A DNA stretch of 12,640 nt from an uncultured Anaerovibrio sp. (lineage in GTDB: Bacteria > Bacillota > Negativicutes > Selenomonadales > Selenomonadaceae): the NCBI GenBank assembly GCA_934196075.1, contig CAKPVW010000050.1, positions 1 to 12,640 on the forward strand. Direction: 5' to 3'. The translations under genes and the position numbers were made by a program. The notes below the pieces were generated by a model, which searched no databases, was not told the DNA's origin, and saw only the letters and a list, made by a program, of their open reading frames with translations. Positions 1-7,115 of the stretch are shown piece after piece. Numbering within the stretch: the stretch's first letter is position 1; each line of letters opens with the position of its first letter.

Positions 1-225
1 CATGACACTTTTGCGTCAGGAGGCTTCCTGCTTTTGCGAAGCAAAAGTGAGCCCGGTGGCACTCTCTACAATTCCGGACTATGTGAATTGGCTCAGCGAC
101 AAGCGGTATCTGGGCGTAAGAATGAATCATCAGGTAGGGTCATTTAGCCGACAGAGCAAAAGTCGCCATGACCGCAGGCTGTCTCTCGAAAAACCTGGGA
201 TGCATGGCCCTGCAAATCAGAATTT
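1..225 (+). ncRNA. HEARO / IscB omega-RNA-like element, copy A (3' part only)
   Basis: About 225 bases matching, in inverted orientation, the 3' half of the larger element at 12169-12392; roughly nine bases in ten agree by eye, with one indel. The match stops sharply at AAATCAGAATTT (214-225), which marks a shared 3' boundary. A 9-bp stem (6-14 with 41-49, CACTTTTGC/GCAAAAGTG) is fully conserved, and a GTC/GAC hairpin near 159-169 keeps its stem while the loop differs between copies, as expected for a structured RNA. The 5' part lies left of the window. Open frames run through both copies but encode nothing recognisable. Assignment to the HEARO / IscB omega-RNA class rests on remembered sequence and on the fold of copy B; a non-autonomous repeat of another family is the alternative. 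Confidence 0.55.
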
Positions 226-244
226 ATATCACGAGATTTCCTAA

Positions 245-285
245 CCAAAAAACATCCCTGCTGGCACAATACCAACAAGGATGTT
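245..285 (-). terminator. Intrinsic terminator after the DUF4127 gene
   Basis: A 14-bp stem (251-264 with 272-285, two or three G-U pairs, 7-base loop) sits six bases past the DUF4127 stop codon and runs into a T-tract on the minus strand (252 down to 247). It closes the long minus-strand gene series to its right and separates it from repeat copy A. Confidence 0.85.
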
Positions 286-290
286 TTAAA

Positions 291-1943
291 TTAAATTCTT
301 GGATAGCACTCAAACAATCTATTCCAAGGCATTGTTACCTTGATATGCTTAAAATCCCACAAAGTCGGAAGATTATACTGAGCAAAAGTCTGTAATCTCA
401 AGGTTGCAGAAGCTTCTACAGAAGGACGCTTTTCATTCAAAGCGCCACCACTGCCCTTACCAGGCAAATTTCCCAAGGTATTAGCCAAATTCTGTCTCAC
501 ATTAGCCTGATATCCCCAGTCATCCAAATACCTAGTCAACAGCAATCCTTGACGGCTTTTTTCACTCATACGGGAAGCCAGCATTCCCTGGCCCAATACA
601 AAACCTGTACTATTAGTCGGCGTATTCCAGCCTGAATAGGCCTGTATTCTAAACAAAAGATTATTATCCCTAAGAAGGCCCATCATTGCATTATCGGCAC
701 CATTAGCATAGGCAATATCCGCTATAGCCACCGGTTTTCCATGGGACAACTCCTCAGTCACCATATTAACAAAATATTTATCTGAAAAATCTGTTTTTTC
801 AGTATTCATCACATCATTAGCCTCATATGTAACACCATTAGGATTGGTGTTAACCAGCAAGACTAAATCCGCTCTAGCAGGCGTAGTTACATACATCCCC
901 CCTGCCATAATCAAATGAGAGCGTATAGTTTTGTCAATAGCCTCATCGGAATAGGAAGGCACTACTGCCGGCCCCTGTCCCATATTATAACGGACATAAA
1001 CAAAGGGCATTTTTTTCTCCAAATCATTAACAGCCCTAGTCAGCAGCAGCATACCAAATTCATCAATACCTGCCATATTATTGAATCTGGTTTTACCAAG
1101 ACCCTCAGCATATTCATTCAGCCAGCGGCTTTCCCTATGTGTCTGAGAATAAGGTGCATTATCATCCCGTCCCAGACAAAAATAAGAAAAGCTTCCCTCT
1201 CTAGCCAAATCAATCATGGCCTTGTTTACAGCTAAATTCTTTTTGCGACGGCTCATCCAGTCACTAATAGCTTCCTGAGGAATCAACTCCGAAAGGAATT
1301 TCAGCTCTTTTTGCTCCCGTCTAGTCAAGGGCTCTACCTCCTGCTTATCCAAGAGAGAGGTGTAACGGAAAATATCCGTGCCATAGCTGAAATAGTAACT
1401 AGGCTCCTCACTGCCAGAGGCTTCCCCTGTACGAGGGGTTCGCATAATAGAGGAAAAAACATAAACCGGCACCTTAGGCCGTTCTTTTTTGAAGGTCTTG
1501 AATCTTTCTACCCGCTCCAAAAGTTCATCCTGAGGGATATGATGCTTGCGAGAAGCAACCAAACTACCATAAATCATGGCATCACCAGACATAACAACAG
1601 CCTTGATGCCTGGCAGCGGCTTATAAGGCGGCTTCTTATCTGGTTTGTGAGGCACCGTCGTATTATCCTCCAACCATTGCCACAACTTATCTGAATCACC
1701 CAAATTATTATTGCTGCCCAGCAGCTCATCTGGAGGCACAATAACCTCGTAGCCCAACTGACGTATGGTATCTGCTGTTTCCACATCAGATATAGGTCTA
1801 TTATCGTGAGGTATAAAGACAATTTTCCCTTTTTCCTGAGGCTTATCCTTTTTCTTGGCCACAGCTGTTCCTGTCAGGGCAGTTATTAACAATCCCAGAC
1901 ACAATACCAAAGCCAGCATCCTTCTAATAGATTTTCCCGCCAA
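291..1943 (-). CDS. Exported DUF4127 family protein
   Basis: 550 aa with a classical signal peptide (basic start, hydrophobic core at residues 9-24, likely cleavage after AVA at 27-29), so the mature protein should act outside the membrane. DUF4127 hallmarks as I know the family: IPHDNRP at 44-50, VPPDELLGS at 69-77, SGDAMIYGSLVASR at 119-132, GRDDNAPY at 258-265 and GIDEFGMLL at 292-300. The repeated acidic motifs suggest a metal- or sugar-binding active site, but no reaction is established for the family. The start is TTG (1941-1943): AGGAGG lies 8 bases upstream at 1952-1957, and the next ATG (codon 9) would remove the basic start of the signal peptide. It is the last gene of the minus-strand series, 119 bases after its neighbour, with an IS605-type end in that gap and a strong terminator after it. 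Confidence 0.88.
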   Translation of the reverse strand: MAGKSIRRMLALVLCLGLLITALTGTAVAKKKDKPQEKGKIVFIPHDNRPISDVETADTIRQLGYEVIVPPDELLGSNNNLGDSDKLWQWLEDNTTVPHKPDKKPPYKPLPGIKAVVMSGDAMIYGSLVASRKHHIPQDELLERVERFKTFKKERPKVPVYVFSSIMRTPRTGEASGSEEPSYYFSYGTDIFRYTSLLDKQEVEPLTRREQKELKFLSELIPQEAISDWMSRRKKNLAVNKAMIDLAREGSFSYFCLGRDDNAPYSQTHRESRWLNEYAEGLGKTRFNNMAGIDEFGMLLLTRAVNDLEKKMPFVYVRYNMGQGPAVVPSYSDEAIDKTIRSHLIMAGGMYVTTPARADLVLLVNTNPNGVTYEANDVMNTEKTDFSDKYFVNMVTEELSHGKPVAIADIAYANGADNAMMGLLRDNNLLFRIQAYSGWNTPTNSTGFVLGQGMLASRMSEKSRQGLLLTRYLDDWGYQANVRQNLANTLGNLPGKGSGGALNEKRPSVEASATLRLQTFAQYNLPTLWDFKHIKVTMPWNRLFECYPRI

Positions 1944-2002
1944 AGCTCCAACCTCCTTTACTTATCCATCGGCATATCAGCCAATTATCCAATTGCAAAT
2001 CC

Positions 2003-2062
2003 TTGACACTCCCCTGCCTAAAGGCAGGGAGAAGGGCTTAGTGTGATAACTTTCCCGCAGAA
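2003..2062 (-). mobile_element. Solo IS200/IS605-type right end (TnpB omega-RNA 3' end)
   Basis: A perfect 7-bp hairpin CCCTGCC-TAAA-GGCAGGG (2012-2029) is flanked on the minus strand by AAGCCCTTCT before it and GGAGTGTCAAG after it. This layout (conserved stem with a TTTA-type loop, then GAGTGTCAA) is what I know from the right ends of IS605-group elements, where the same DNA forms the 3' end of the TnpB guide RNA. No transposase or tnpB is nearby; only about 60 bases remain, wedged between two genes. It lacks a T-run, so it is unlikely to be an intrinsic terminator. The left limit of the remnant cannot be fixed by eye. Confidence 0.5.
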
Positions 2063-2761
2063 TCATCCTTCTTCTGTAGAAATTCTTCCTCTAAGCAGCA
2101 TATCCAGCACATCCCGCTGGATATCCTCAGGTATATTCAAACTAGTTTCAAAGGTAATATAACCATCATGGGGTACTGCCTTTTTAATTTCAATCATATT
2201 GAGCACAGAATGATCCTTAACCTTGGCCTGCCCCAACTCAGACTGTTCCAAAATATTCTTGCAGTATATGGTAATTGTATTGCCATGAATCTCCGTAGGC
2301 AGATTTTCACCTAAATCTATCTTACCAAAAAGCCGCTGAGCCATAGACAGAGACATACGAGAAAAGAACCAGGATGCCAAGCCATGATCCTTTAAAGCCC
2401 GTTCCCGCACCTTGTAGGTAACGTGAGAATCCTGACTATTGTGCACAAAATCCTCAATGGTGCCAGAAAATTCCACCCGGCCAGCTTTTTTTGTCTTGGC
2501 AAAAATCTCCAATCTGCCATTGGCCTTAGAGGTCAGCTTAACAGAAGTAATGGGAGCATTATCCCCTATATTATCAGTAATAGCCTTATTTATCACCTCA
2601 TCTGGCACAGATACTTTTCCCTGCATAATCTCTTTGAGAGTTTCATGCCCCCAGGTATGGCTGATTATCTGCCAGGCCGGCTGATATTTTTCCACCACAT
2701 AGCTTACCAACTCCATATTAATCTGGGGGAAATACTCCGACACAATAGCCGGCATATCCAT
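2063..2761 (-). CDS. Conserved-looking protein of unknown function
   Basis: About 232 aa, not recognised. There is no signal peptide or membrane segment, so it is probably cytoplasmic. The N-terminal third is helical and rich in Glu/Lys/Ile. The middle (about 75-190) alternates polar and hydrophobic residues in a beta-rich pattern (VKLTSKANGRLEIFAKT, then THVTYKV-like strands), and the C-terminus is again helical (DIQRDVLDML). A beta-sheet lipid- or ligand-binding fold is possible but unproven. I chose the ATG at 2759-2761 because AGGTGA stands 5 bases before it; a GTG at 2768-2770 is in frame but would have AAGGA only 3-4 bases away. The gene follows DUF2225 by about 20 bases and is probably co-transcribed. 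Its TGA abuts the IS605-type remnant, so a small C-terminal change on insertion cannot be excluded. Confidence 0.75.
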   Translation of the reverse strand: MDMPAIVSEYFPQINMELVSYVVEKYQPAWQIISHTWGHETLKEIMQGKVSVPDEVINKAITDNIGDNAPITSVKLTSKANGRLEIFAKTKKAGRVEFSGTIEDFVHNSQDSHVTYKVRERALKDHGLASWFFSRMSLSMAQRLFGKIDLGENLPTEIHGNTITIYCKNILEQSELGQAKVKDHSVLNMIEIKKAVPHDGYITFETSLNIPEDIQRDVLDMLLRGRISTEEG

Positions 2762-2785
2762 AATGGTCACCTATCCTTGCTTACC

Positions 2786-3568
2786 TCAAAACCACCGGCT
2801 CAAACCAGATTTTTTCTTTGGCTTGGCTGGACTGCTCTTCTTTACCGTATGCTGAACGGCCTGCTCCTGAGGTGCATCCTCCTGAACCTTCTCCTGATTC
2901 TGCTCCCGCACAGCCTGCCAAAGCCTTCTTGCATCCTTAGCCAGCTTGGCATCCGTTATAGCATTATTTTTATCGCTTACAATATCACTAAGATACAATA
3001 CTGCCTTTTTCCTATCACCTAGTTCAGCATAAAGGGCCCCAATCAGATACATCACCATAGTATCACTCAAATTATCAATGGGGTAACGCTCTGTTTCCAA
3101 GGAACGAATATAAAGATTCAATGCCTGTTCCGAAGCCTCTCGTTCCTTTTCCTTCTGTTCATCTATGCGATAAATCCAGGCCAAACGCATAGCCAAACCA
3201 GCCTGACGAGCCAAAGGGGCCTTCAAAACTTCAGCACAGAACATGGCTAGCTTAATAGCCGCAATGCCGTCTGGCACATCCCGCTCTTCATGAAAATCAA
3301 AATGAACATGTTTTTCCAGCAGTGCATTTCCCACCAGCTCCCGCCGTGCCGGAGATAAAGCCGTAAGGAATATTTTTTCATCAGCGGCAAAGCCACAGCC
3401 ATCACACACCCAAATGTGATATAAATACGGATTAAAATCCCTATAATGACAGCAGTAATCATTATCTACCTGAATGGCAGCCAAACGTGATTTTACCTTT
3501 ACCACCTTAACACTTTTGCCACAAACCGGACAGGTTTTCTCTACTACAAATGTAAATTCTGATGACAT
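2786..3568 (-). CDS. DUF2225 family protein, Cys-rich N-terminus plus helical repeats
   Basis: 260 aa, cytoplasmic. The N-terminus carries CPVCG (C13, C16) and then CC at 39-40, NPYLYHIWVCDGCGFAA at 46-62 (C55, C58). Paired CxxC motifs around an NPxLY-xxWVCxxCG signature are diagnostic of DUF2225 and suggest a zinc ribbon. Residues 90-220 are all-helical and TPR-like (ALNLYIRSLE, ALYAELGDRKKAVLYLSD). The last 40 residues are a charged, low-complexity Lys/Pro/Gln tail ending GLSRWF. The molecular role is unknown; a zinc-site scaffold for protein contacts is inference. AAAGG lies 7 bases before the ATG. The upstream 205 aa gene ends 12 bases away, which supports co-transcription. Confidence 0.88.
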   Translation of the reverse strand: MSSEFTFVVEKTCPVCGKSVKVVKVKSRLAAIQVDNDYCCHYRDFNPYLYHIWVCDGCGFAADEKIFLTALSPARRELVGNALLEKHVHFDFHEERDVPDGIAAIKLAMFCAEVLKAPLARQAGLAMRLAWIYRIDEQKEKEREASEQALNLYIRSLETERYPIDNLSDTMVMYLIGALYAELGDRKKAVLYLSDIVSDKNNAITDAKLAKDARRLWQAVREQNQEKVQEDAPQEQAVQHTVKKSSPAKPKKKSGLSRWF

Positions 3569-3580
3569 ATCCTTGCCTTT

Positions 3581-4198
3581 CTATTCATTATCTGAAGGTC
3601 TATCTGGTTTATTTTCAGCTCTATATGCTTCCTGAGCTGCCATCAGCTTATCTCTAACAGCTGCATCCAAATCACCTTTGGTTCGATCAGCCAATATCAG
3701 CTGATTCCGCAAGGCAAAATCAATAATCCGATCATAGAATCTTGCATCCAGACTTTTTTCGGACAGGGTATGCAGATTTACCTCCGCGTCTGAAGGCTCT
3801 ACTGCAATAGTAGTCCAGGTAGAGTCCAAATAATTAACCTCATTCAAAGACACCTTTTTTTCAGGCAGATTAATCATCAAATATTCTGACACACCGACAA
3901 AATCATCAAAGCCATGCAAGGATTTGCCGTTCCATCGACGTTTAGACACCACATCGTTAATCATAACATCATCAAAGGTTTTCAATACAGGAACAATCAA
4001 ATTATCTGTATCTATACTGCCATCCTCATTGACTGCAAAGCAAATCTGTTGTCTATTAAAATAATAATTTGTCCTTGCTGATGACTGTACCCAACGAAAA
4101 ATATCCTCTGGCACCTCCGGCGCAGCCTCTACTGAAGCAGGGGAAAAAGAAAAACACCACAGAGCAGCACCTATTACTGCCCATCCCTTATAATTCAT
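3581..4198 (-). CDS. Secreted protein of unknown function (205 aa)
   Basis: 205 aa with a signal peptide (hydrophobic core at 6-20, likely cleavage after VEA at 23-25), so it is exported across the inner membrane. The mature part starts APEVPEDIFRWVQSS and has no Cys pair, second membrane segment or lipobox. The stretch VSLNEVNYLD... through DARFYDRIIDFAL resembles a stretch of the 303 aa secreted protein of the same operon (ENETFYD-like, then DEDFYAYIVDSVF): an acidic strand, a turn, then a closing helix. The two may be distantly related domains; this is inference from pattern. AGGTGG stands 6 bases before the ATG. metA ends 18 bases upstream and DUF2225 begins 12 bases downstream. I do not recognise a named family. 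Confidence 0.8.
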   Translation of the reverse strand: MNYKGWAVIGAALWCFSFSPASVEAAPEVPEDIFRWVQSSARTNYYFNRQQICFAVNEDGSIDTDNLIVPVLKTFDDVMINDVVSKRRWNGKSLHGFDDFVGVSEYLMINLPEKKVSLNEVNYLDSTWTTIAVEPSDAEVNLHTLSEKSLDARFYDRIIDFALRNQLILADRTKGDLDAAVRDKLMAAQEAYRAENKPDRPSDNE

Positions 4199-4216
4199 AG
4201 ATATCCACCTTGTTTC

Positions 4217-5158
4217 TCAAATATTATCCTGATAACGACTCAGGCTGTCCAATTCATATGGAGTTTCCTGATATACATAATAATTCAACCAGTTGGCAAA
4301 AAGCAGATTGGCCACAGAACGCCATCTCACCACTGGCATCTTGCTTGGATCATCATCAGGATAATAATTCTGAGGCACATTAACATTATCCATGCCTGCG
4401 GCCATGTCCCGATCATATTCCCCTTTGAGGGAAAGAGGGTCATATTCGGCATGGCCAGTAATAAAGAACTGTCTTTCCTCCAAATTGGCAATAGCATATA
4501 CCCCTGCTTCATCATCAGACTCCGCTAAGATAGTCAGCTCCTCTACCTTTTCAATATCCTCCCTACGGATTTCGGTATGACGGGAATGTGGTACATAGAA
4601 CTCATCATCAAAGCCTCTAAAAAGAGGCTCATTCTCCACACACAGATGATGTTTATATACCCCAAATATCTTGGGAGCTACATCATATTTAGGAACACCA
4701 TAATGATAATAAAGGCCTGCCTGAGCACCCCAGCAAATATGGAAGGTGGAATAAACATGTGTCTTGCTCCATTCCATAATCTCTGCTACCTCATCCCAAT
4801 AGGCTACCTCCTCAAAGGGCATCTGCTCCACAGGTGCACCGGTAATGATAAAACCATCATAATTCTTGTGCCGTACTTCGGCAAAGGTGCCATAAAATTC
4901 TGTGAGATAATCCTGAGATGTGTGCGTCGGGGTATAGGATTCTGTATAAATAAAATCCACCTCAACCTGCAACGGAGTATTGCCCAAAAGCCGCAATAGC
5001 TGGGTTTCTGTTACCTGCTTCACAGGCATCAGATTTAGGATTAACAATTTTAGAGGACGAATATTCTGCCCATAGGCTCGATCCGCATCCATAATAAAAA
5101 TATTTTCCTTTTCCAGTATTGCCGCAGCTGGCAAATCATTTGGTATCTTAATTGGCAT
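4217..5158 (-). CDS. metA: Homoserine O-acyltransferase (MetA/HTS family)
   Basis: 313 aa, full length for the family. It transfers an acyl group from acyl-CoA to the hydroxyl of L-homoserine, the committing step of methionine synthesis, in the cytoplasm. Visible signatures: LLILNLMP at 38-45, TGAPVE at 106-111, the nucleophile Cys-142 in [15 protein letters not shown] at 191-196, and the His-236/Glu-238 pair in GHAEYD. Residue 111 is Glu, not Gly as in E. coli. In characterised members this position decides the donor, Glu giving acetyl-CoA and Gly succinyl-CoA, so I predict homoserine O-acetyltransferase despite the usual succinyltransferase label. GGAG lies 6 bases before the ATG. There is no S-box, T-box or other riboswitch in the 75-base gap upstream, so regulation probably comes from the start of the operon. 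Its neighbours are unrelated to methionine. Confidence 0.95.
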   Translation of the reverse strand: MPIKIPNDLPAAAILEKENIFIMDADRAYGQNIRPLKLLILNLMPVKQVTETQLLRLLGNTPLQVEVDFIYTESYTPTHTSQDYLTEFYGTFAEVRHKNYDGFIITGAPVEQMPFEEVAYWDEVAEIMEWSKTHVYSTFHICWGAQAGLYYHYGVPKYDVAPKIFGVYKHHLCVENEPLFRGFDDEFYVPHSRHTEIRREDIEKVEELTILAESDDEAGVYAIANLEERQFFITGHAEYDPLSLKGEYDRDMAAGMDNVNVPQNYYPDDDPSKMPVVRWRSVANLLFANWLNYYVYQETPYELDSLSRYQDNI

Positions 5159-5233
5159 ATAATTAGCTCCCTACACTTGTCTACCTAAGGCCAATATATC
5201 TAATATCTCAGCCTCTATATTTCTTGAATATCT

Positions 5234-6145
5234 TTATTCTTCCGCCCTAACCCAAAGGGATTCATGGTCAGAAAGACTATAGCGATGCACCCACTGAGCA
5301 TGGGTTCTATCATAGCTGGAAAGCTGCAGCAGCTCCTTTTCTTCTGTAGAACCCTTTTCAATGGCGTGATAAGCACCATCTGTCTCTTTTTCGGTATAAT
5401 CCTGCCAACCTTCACGGCTGTTCCAATGCTGGTAACGAACTATTTTACCCGTGTATTGGGTAAGGTTGACAGCCTTCTTCATAAATCTAATCTGGGTAAC
5501 ACCTCCACTGGCATTTTTATATTCCTGCCATTCCCAGAAGATAATATTTTCGCCATTTGTCCGCATAGTGGTAGTATCTGCCATACAGATTACCGATCCA
5601 CCATCAGCCAATGGCTCCTGCCACAATAGCAGCCATCTATCAGAGGCACTACGCCGCTCTACTTCACCCTGGCCAAAGACTGAATCTACAATATAAGCAT
5701 AAAAATCTTCATCAAATTCCTGCGAATTCATTTCCTTGTATTTCAAAGGCTGATATTGCTTACTCCATAGCTTCTTGCCACTCTTATCGTAAAAGGTTTC
5801 ATTTATATAGGCCAACATTCTGGTTTGAGGTACAATCTGAATGGTGGCCAGACTGTAGGCCAAATCATTGGGCTGAATATCAGTAATACCATAGTTGTCC
5901 AAGGTTTCCTTGGCACCGCCATAGCTATAGCCTGTTTTGGTTACAGCAGTAATACGGGTAGCAATACCCCCAAAGGCTTCCTGTATTCTTACCTGCGCCG
6001 GATCATAAAATTTACTATAATTATTATCCGAGGAAATCCAATACCACTGTGGTTCTGCTGCATATGCTGTGCTATACATGAGAGTATTGCACATGACCGC
6101 CAGCAATAACATAACTCCTGAGAAGATAGACATACAGTATTTCAC
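5234..6145 (-). CDS. Secreted protein of unknown function (303 aa), possibly two-domain
   Basis: 303 aa with a signal peptide (hydrophobic core at 8-20, probable cleavage after AYA at 27-29), then a mature part rich in Trp, Tyr and acidic residues. It seems to contain two similar halves: WYWISSDNNYSKFYD at 34-48 and, later, WLLLWQEPLADGG near 176 followed by FWEWQEYKN and a beta-rich stretch. The W...yYD...I...vW spacing recalls the surface-adhesin protein E type domain, a weak resemblance I cannot verify. The start is GTG (6143-6145): GAGGG stands 7 bases upstream, while the next ATG (codon 5) has no such site. It is the first gene of the minus-strand operon, 75 bases before metA, so the operon promoter should lie in 6146-6250. 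Confidence 0.8.
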   Translation of the reverse strand: MKYCMSIFSGVMLLLAVMCNTLMYSTAYAAEPQWYWISSDNNYSKFYDPAQVRIQEAFGGIATRITAVTKTGYSYGGAKETLDNYGITDIQPNDLAYSLATIQIVPQTRMLAYINETFYDKSGKKLWSKQYQPLKYKEMNSQEFDEDFYAYIVDSVFGQGEVERRSASDRWLLLWQEPLADGGSVICMADTTTMRTNGENIIFWEWQEYKNASGGVTQIRFMKKAVNLTQYTGKIVRYQHWNSREGWQDYTEKETDGAYHAIEKGSTEEKELLQLSSYDRTHAQWVHRYSLSDHESLWVRAEE

Positions 6146-6195
6146 AACAACACCCTCTTTTCTTCATTGCTCCTAAAAAAACATACACTGCATTT

Positions 6196-6204
6196 ATTTT
6201 AGCA
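6196..6204 (-). promoter_or_regulatory. Candidate extended -10 for the metA-DUF4127 operon
   Basis: Reads TGCTAAAAT on the minus strand, an extended -10, about 50 bases before the GTG of the 303 aa gene. No convincing -35 lies 16-18 bases upstream, and the whole area is very AT-rich, so chance matches are likely. Confidence 0.3.
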
Positions 6205-6431
6205 TATTTTTTGACTATTTACCATATATAGACATATTTACCTAGATTTTACCTTAATTTACACAAAAATCTGTCTCTATACATGGTGGAATTTTATGCC
6301 ATATAGATATTATAAGCCTCTATCAATGGCGGATAGGGTGCCAATGACAGGGTGGAGTTAATATCTACACCTTCGTGGTCACCCCATTGAAAGAAAATGT
6401 AAAAGGCATTTTCTTTTAATAATATAGAGGT

Positions 6432-6437
6432 TATAAT
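6432..6437 (+). promoter_or_regulatory. Candidate -10 box for the 187 aa gene
   Basis: Consensus TATAAT 26 bases before the ATG at 6464. The -35 position (about 6409-6414) overlaps the 3' arm of the A/T hairpin at 6390-6416 and is poor, so either an activator or a longer leader transcript is possible. Confidence 0.4.
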
Positions 6438-6463
6438 AAAACCATGAAATTAAGGAGGAAGTT

Positions 6464-7027
6464 ATGGAATATATGAATTTTCAGGTAGGCGAAAAATTCC
6501 CCCTGCCTATTAAGAATCAGGGGGATGGTGGTCTATTTCAAATTGACGCCAATGGCTGTATGTTTATTTTGCAGCTAAGCAAAACAGATGTAATTGCCGT
6601 AGAGGCATTCCGAACAGGAAAACTGGAGCTGGGCCTCTATGAGCAGGATGGTATTTTGTTCCTGCTTTATAAAATAGATGGCATCTTCAAAGATGGCTGG
6701 GGAGACTGCCCTCTCGGCATACAGCTTTTGCCACCAGGACTGAAACCCATTTTAGAAGATTTACAAGAGCCGGTTATGCACCTGTATCTGGTTGATACTA
6801 CCCTGCAAATTTTGCTGGCGCAGCGCACTGTGGAACTTTCAGAGGAGTTCTTTGACCAGCTTCGCAAAGCTGTAAAAAATCAGTTAGAGTCCTCTATGAC
6901 CTCTGGTGCCTTTGTTGCCATCCTACAGAAAATATGGGCTCAGCATACTTCAAAAGATATGAGTGAGCATTTATTAGCTCATCAGCACATAGAGATGAAA
7001 ATCCCGCCTATGTCACCAAAATATTAA
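6464..7027 (+). CDS. Unknown cytoplasmic protein (187 aa)
   Basis: 187 aa, not recognised. An excellent ribosome site (AGGAGG at 6453-6458, 5 bases before ATG) and coding-like composition support it as real. It lacks a signal peptide and membrane segments. The first 100 residues look like a compact beta-rich domain (FQVGEKFPLP, GGLFQIDANGCMFILQL, LELGLYEQDGILFLLYKI). A short GWGDCPLGIQLLPPG loop follows at about 78-92, then a mainly helical part (SEEFFDQLRKAVKNQLESS). It is transcribed alone or with the tiny gene at 7116, divergently from the metA operon and convergent with the PHP gene. Nothing in its surroundings gives a function. Confidence 0.7.
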   Translation: MEYMNFQVGEKFPLPIKNQGDGGLFQIDANGCMFILQLSKTDVIAVEAFRTGKLELGLYEQDGILFLLYKIDGIFKDGWGDCPLGIQLLPPGLKPILEDLQEPVMHLYLVDTTLQILLAQRTVELSEEFFDQLRKAVKNQLESSMTSGAFVAILQKIWAQHTSKDMSEHLLAHQHIEMKIPPMSPKY

Positions 7028-7056
7028 TTATTTTATTTTCCAAAAACATATTTTAT

Positions 7057-7064
7057 GATATAAC
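7057..7064 (+). promoter_or_regulatory. Candidate promoter of the 27 aa membrane-protein gene
   Basis: TGATATAAC (7056-7064) is an extended -10. The -35 position is weak. Transcription from here would start near 7071, exactly at the 5' arm of the hairpin that covers the ribosome site. Confidence 0.4.
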
Positions 7065-7075
7065 CTGTGCGTTGC

Positions 7076-7107
7076 CTCCTCCATACTGGTAGCAGGAAGG
7101 GGGGGAG
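7076..7107 (+). promoter_or_regulatory. Hairpin that can mask the ribosome binding site of the 27 aa gene
   Basis: CTCCTCC (7076-7082) can pair over 7 bp, including one G-U, with GGGGGAG (7101-7107), the ribosome site of the ATG at 7116. An anti-Shine-Dalgarno stretch at the very 5' end of the predicted message is the usual way to keep a type I toxin mRNA silent until it is processed. The pairing is seen in the sequence; its function is inferred. Confidence 0.45.
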
Positions 7108-7115
7108 TTTTTGCA

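Larger units (their letters stand above)
6146..6463. other. 318-base divergent intergenic region with nested inverted repeats
   Basis: Bases 6146-6280 are AT-rich and hold the outward promoter region for the minus-strand operon. Bases 6285-6416 are different. On the plus strand CAATGG (from 6324) can pair with CCATTG (to 6390), enclosing GGGTG/CACCC and an inner GGTG/CACC stem. A perfect 10-bp stem follows (6390-6399 with 6407-6416, AAAGAAAATG/CATTTTCTTT, 7-base loop). CTATC/GATAG near 6319-6335 would compete with the first stem. On the minus strand the same bases are open for 51 codons (6297-6449) ending at a TAA (6294-6296), with protein-like codons but no start. This is either a small RNA or leader, or the decayed 3' end of a gene. 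I recognise no named riboswitch. Confidence 0.4.

Noticed and set aside
2012..2029. The 7-bp hairpin as a Rho-independent terminator
   Set aside because: No T-run follows on either strand, and the flanking GAGTGTCAA fits an IS605-type end better.
2423..3022. A 199-codon plus-strand open frame
   Set aside because: It is antisense to the DUF2225 and 235-codon genes, has no ribosome site and an implausible composition; it is a shadow of well-supported genes.
5159..5233. A methionine-responsive riboswitch upstream of metA
   Set aside because: The gap is only 75 bases and shows no S-box, T-box or terminator/antiterminator pair.
6338..6358. GGGTGGAGTT as a T-box antiterminator
   Set aside because: The required TGGNACCGCG core is absent, and the downstream gene is not an aminoacyl-tRNA or amino-acid gene.
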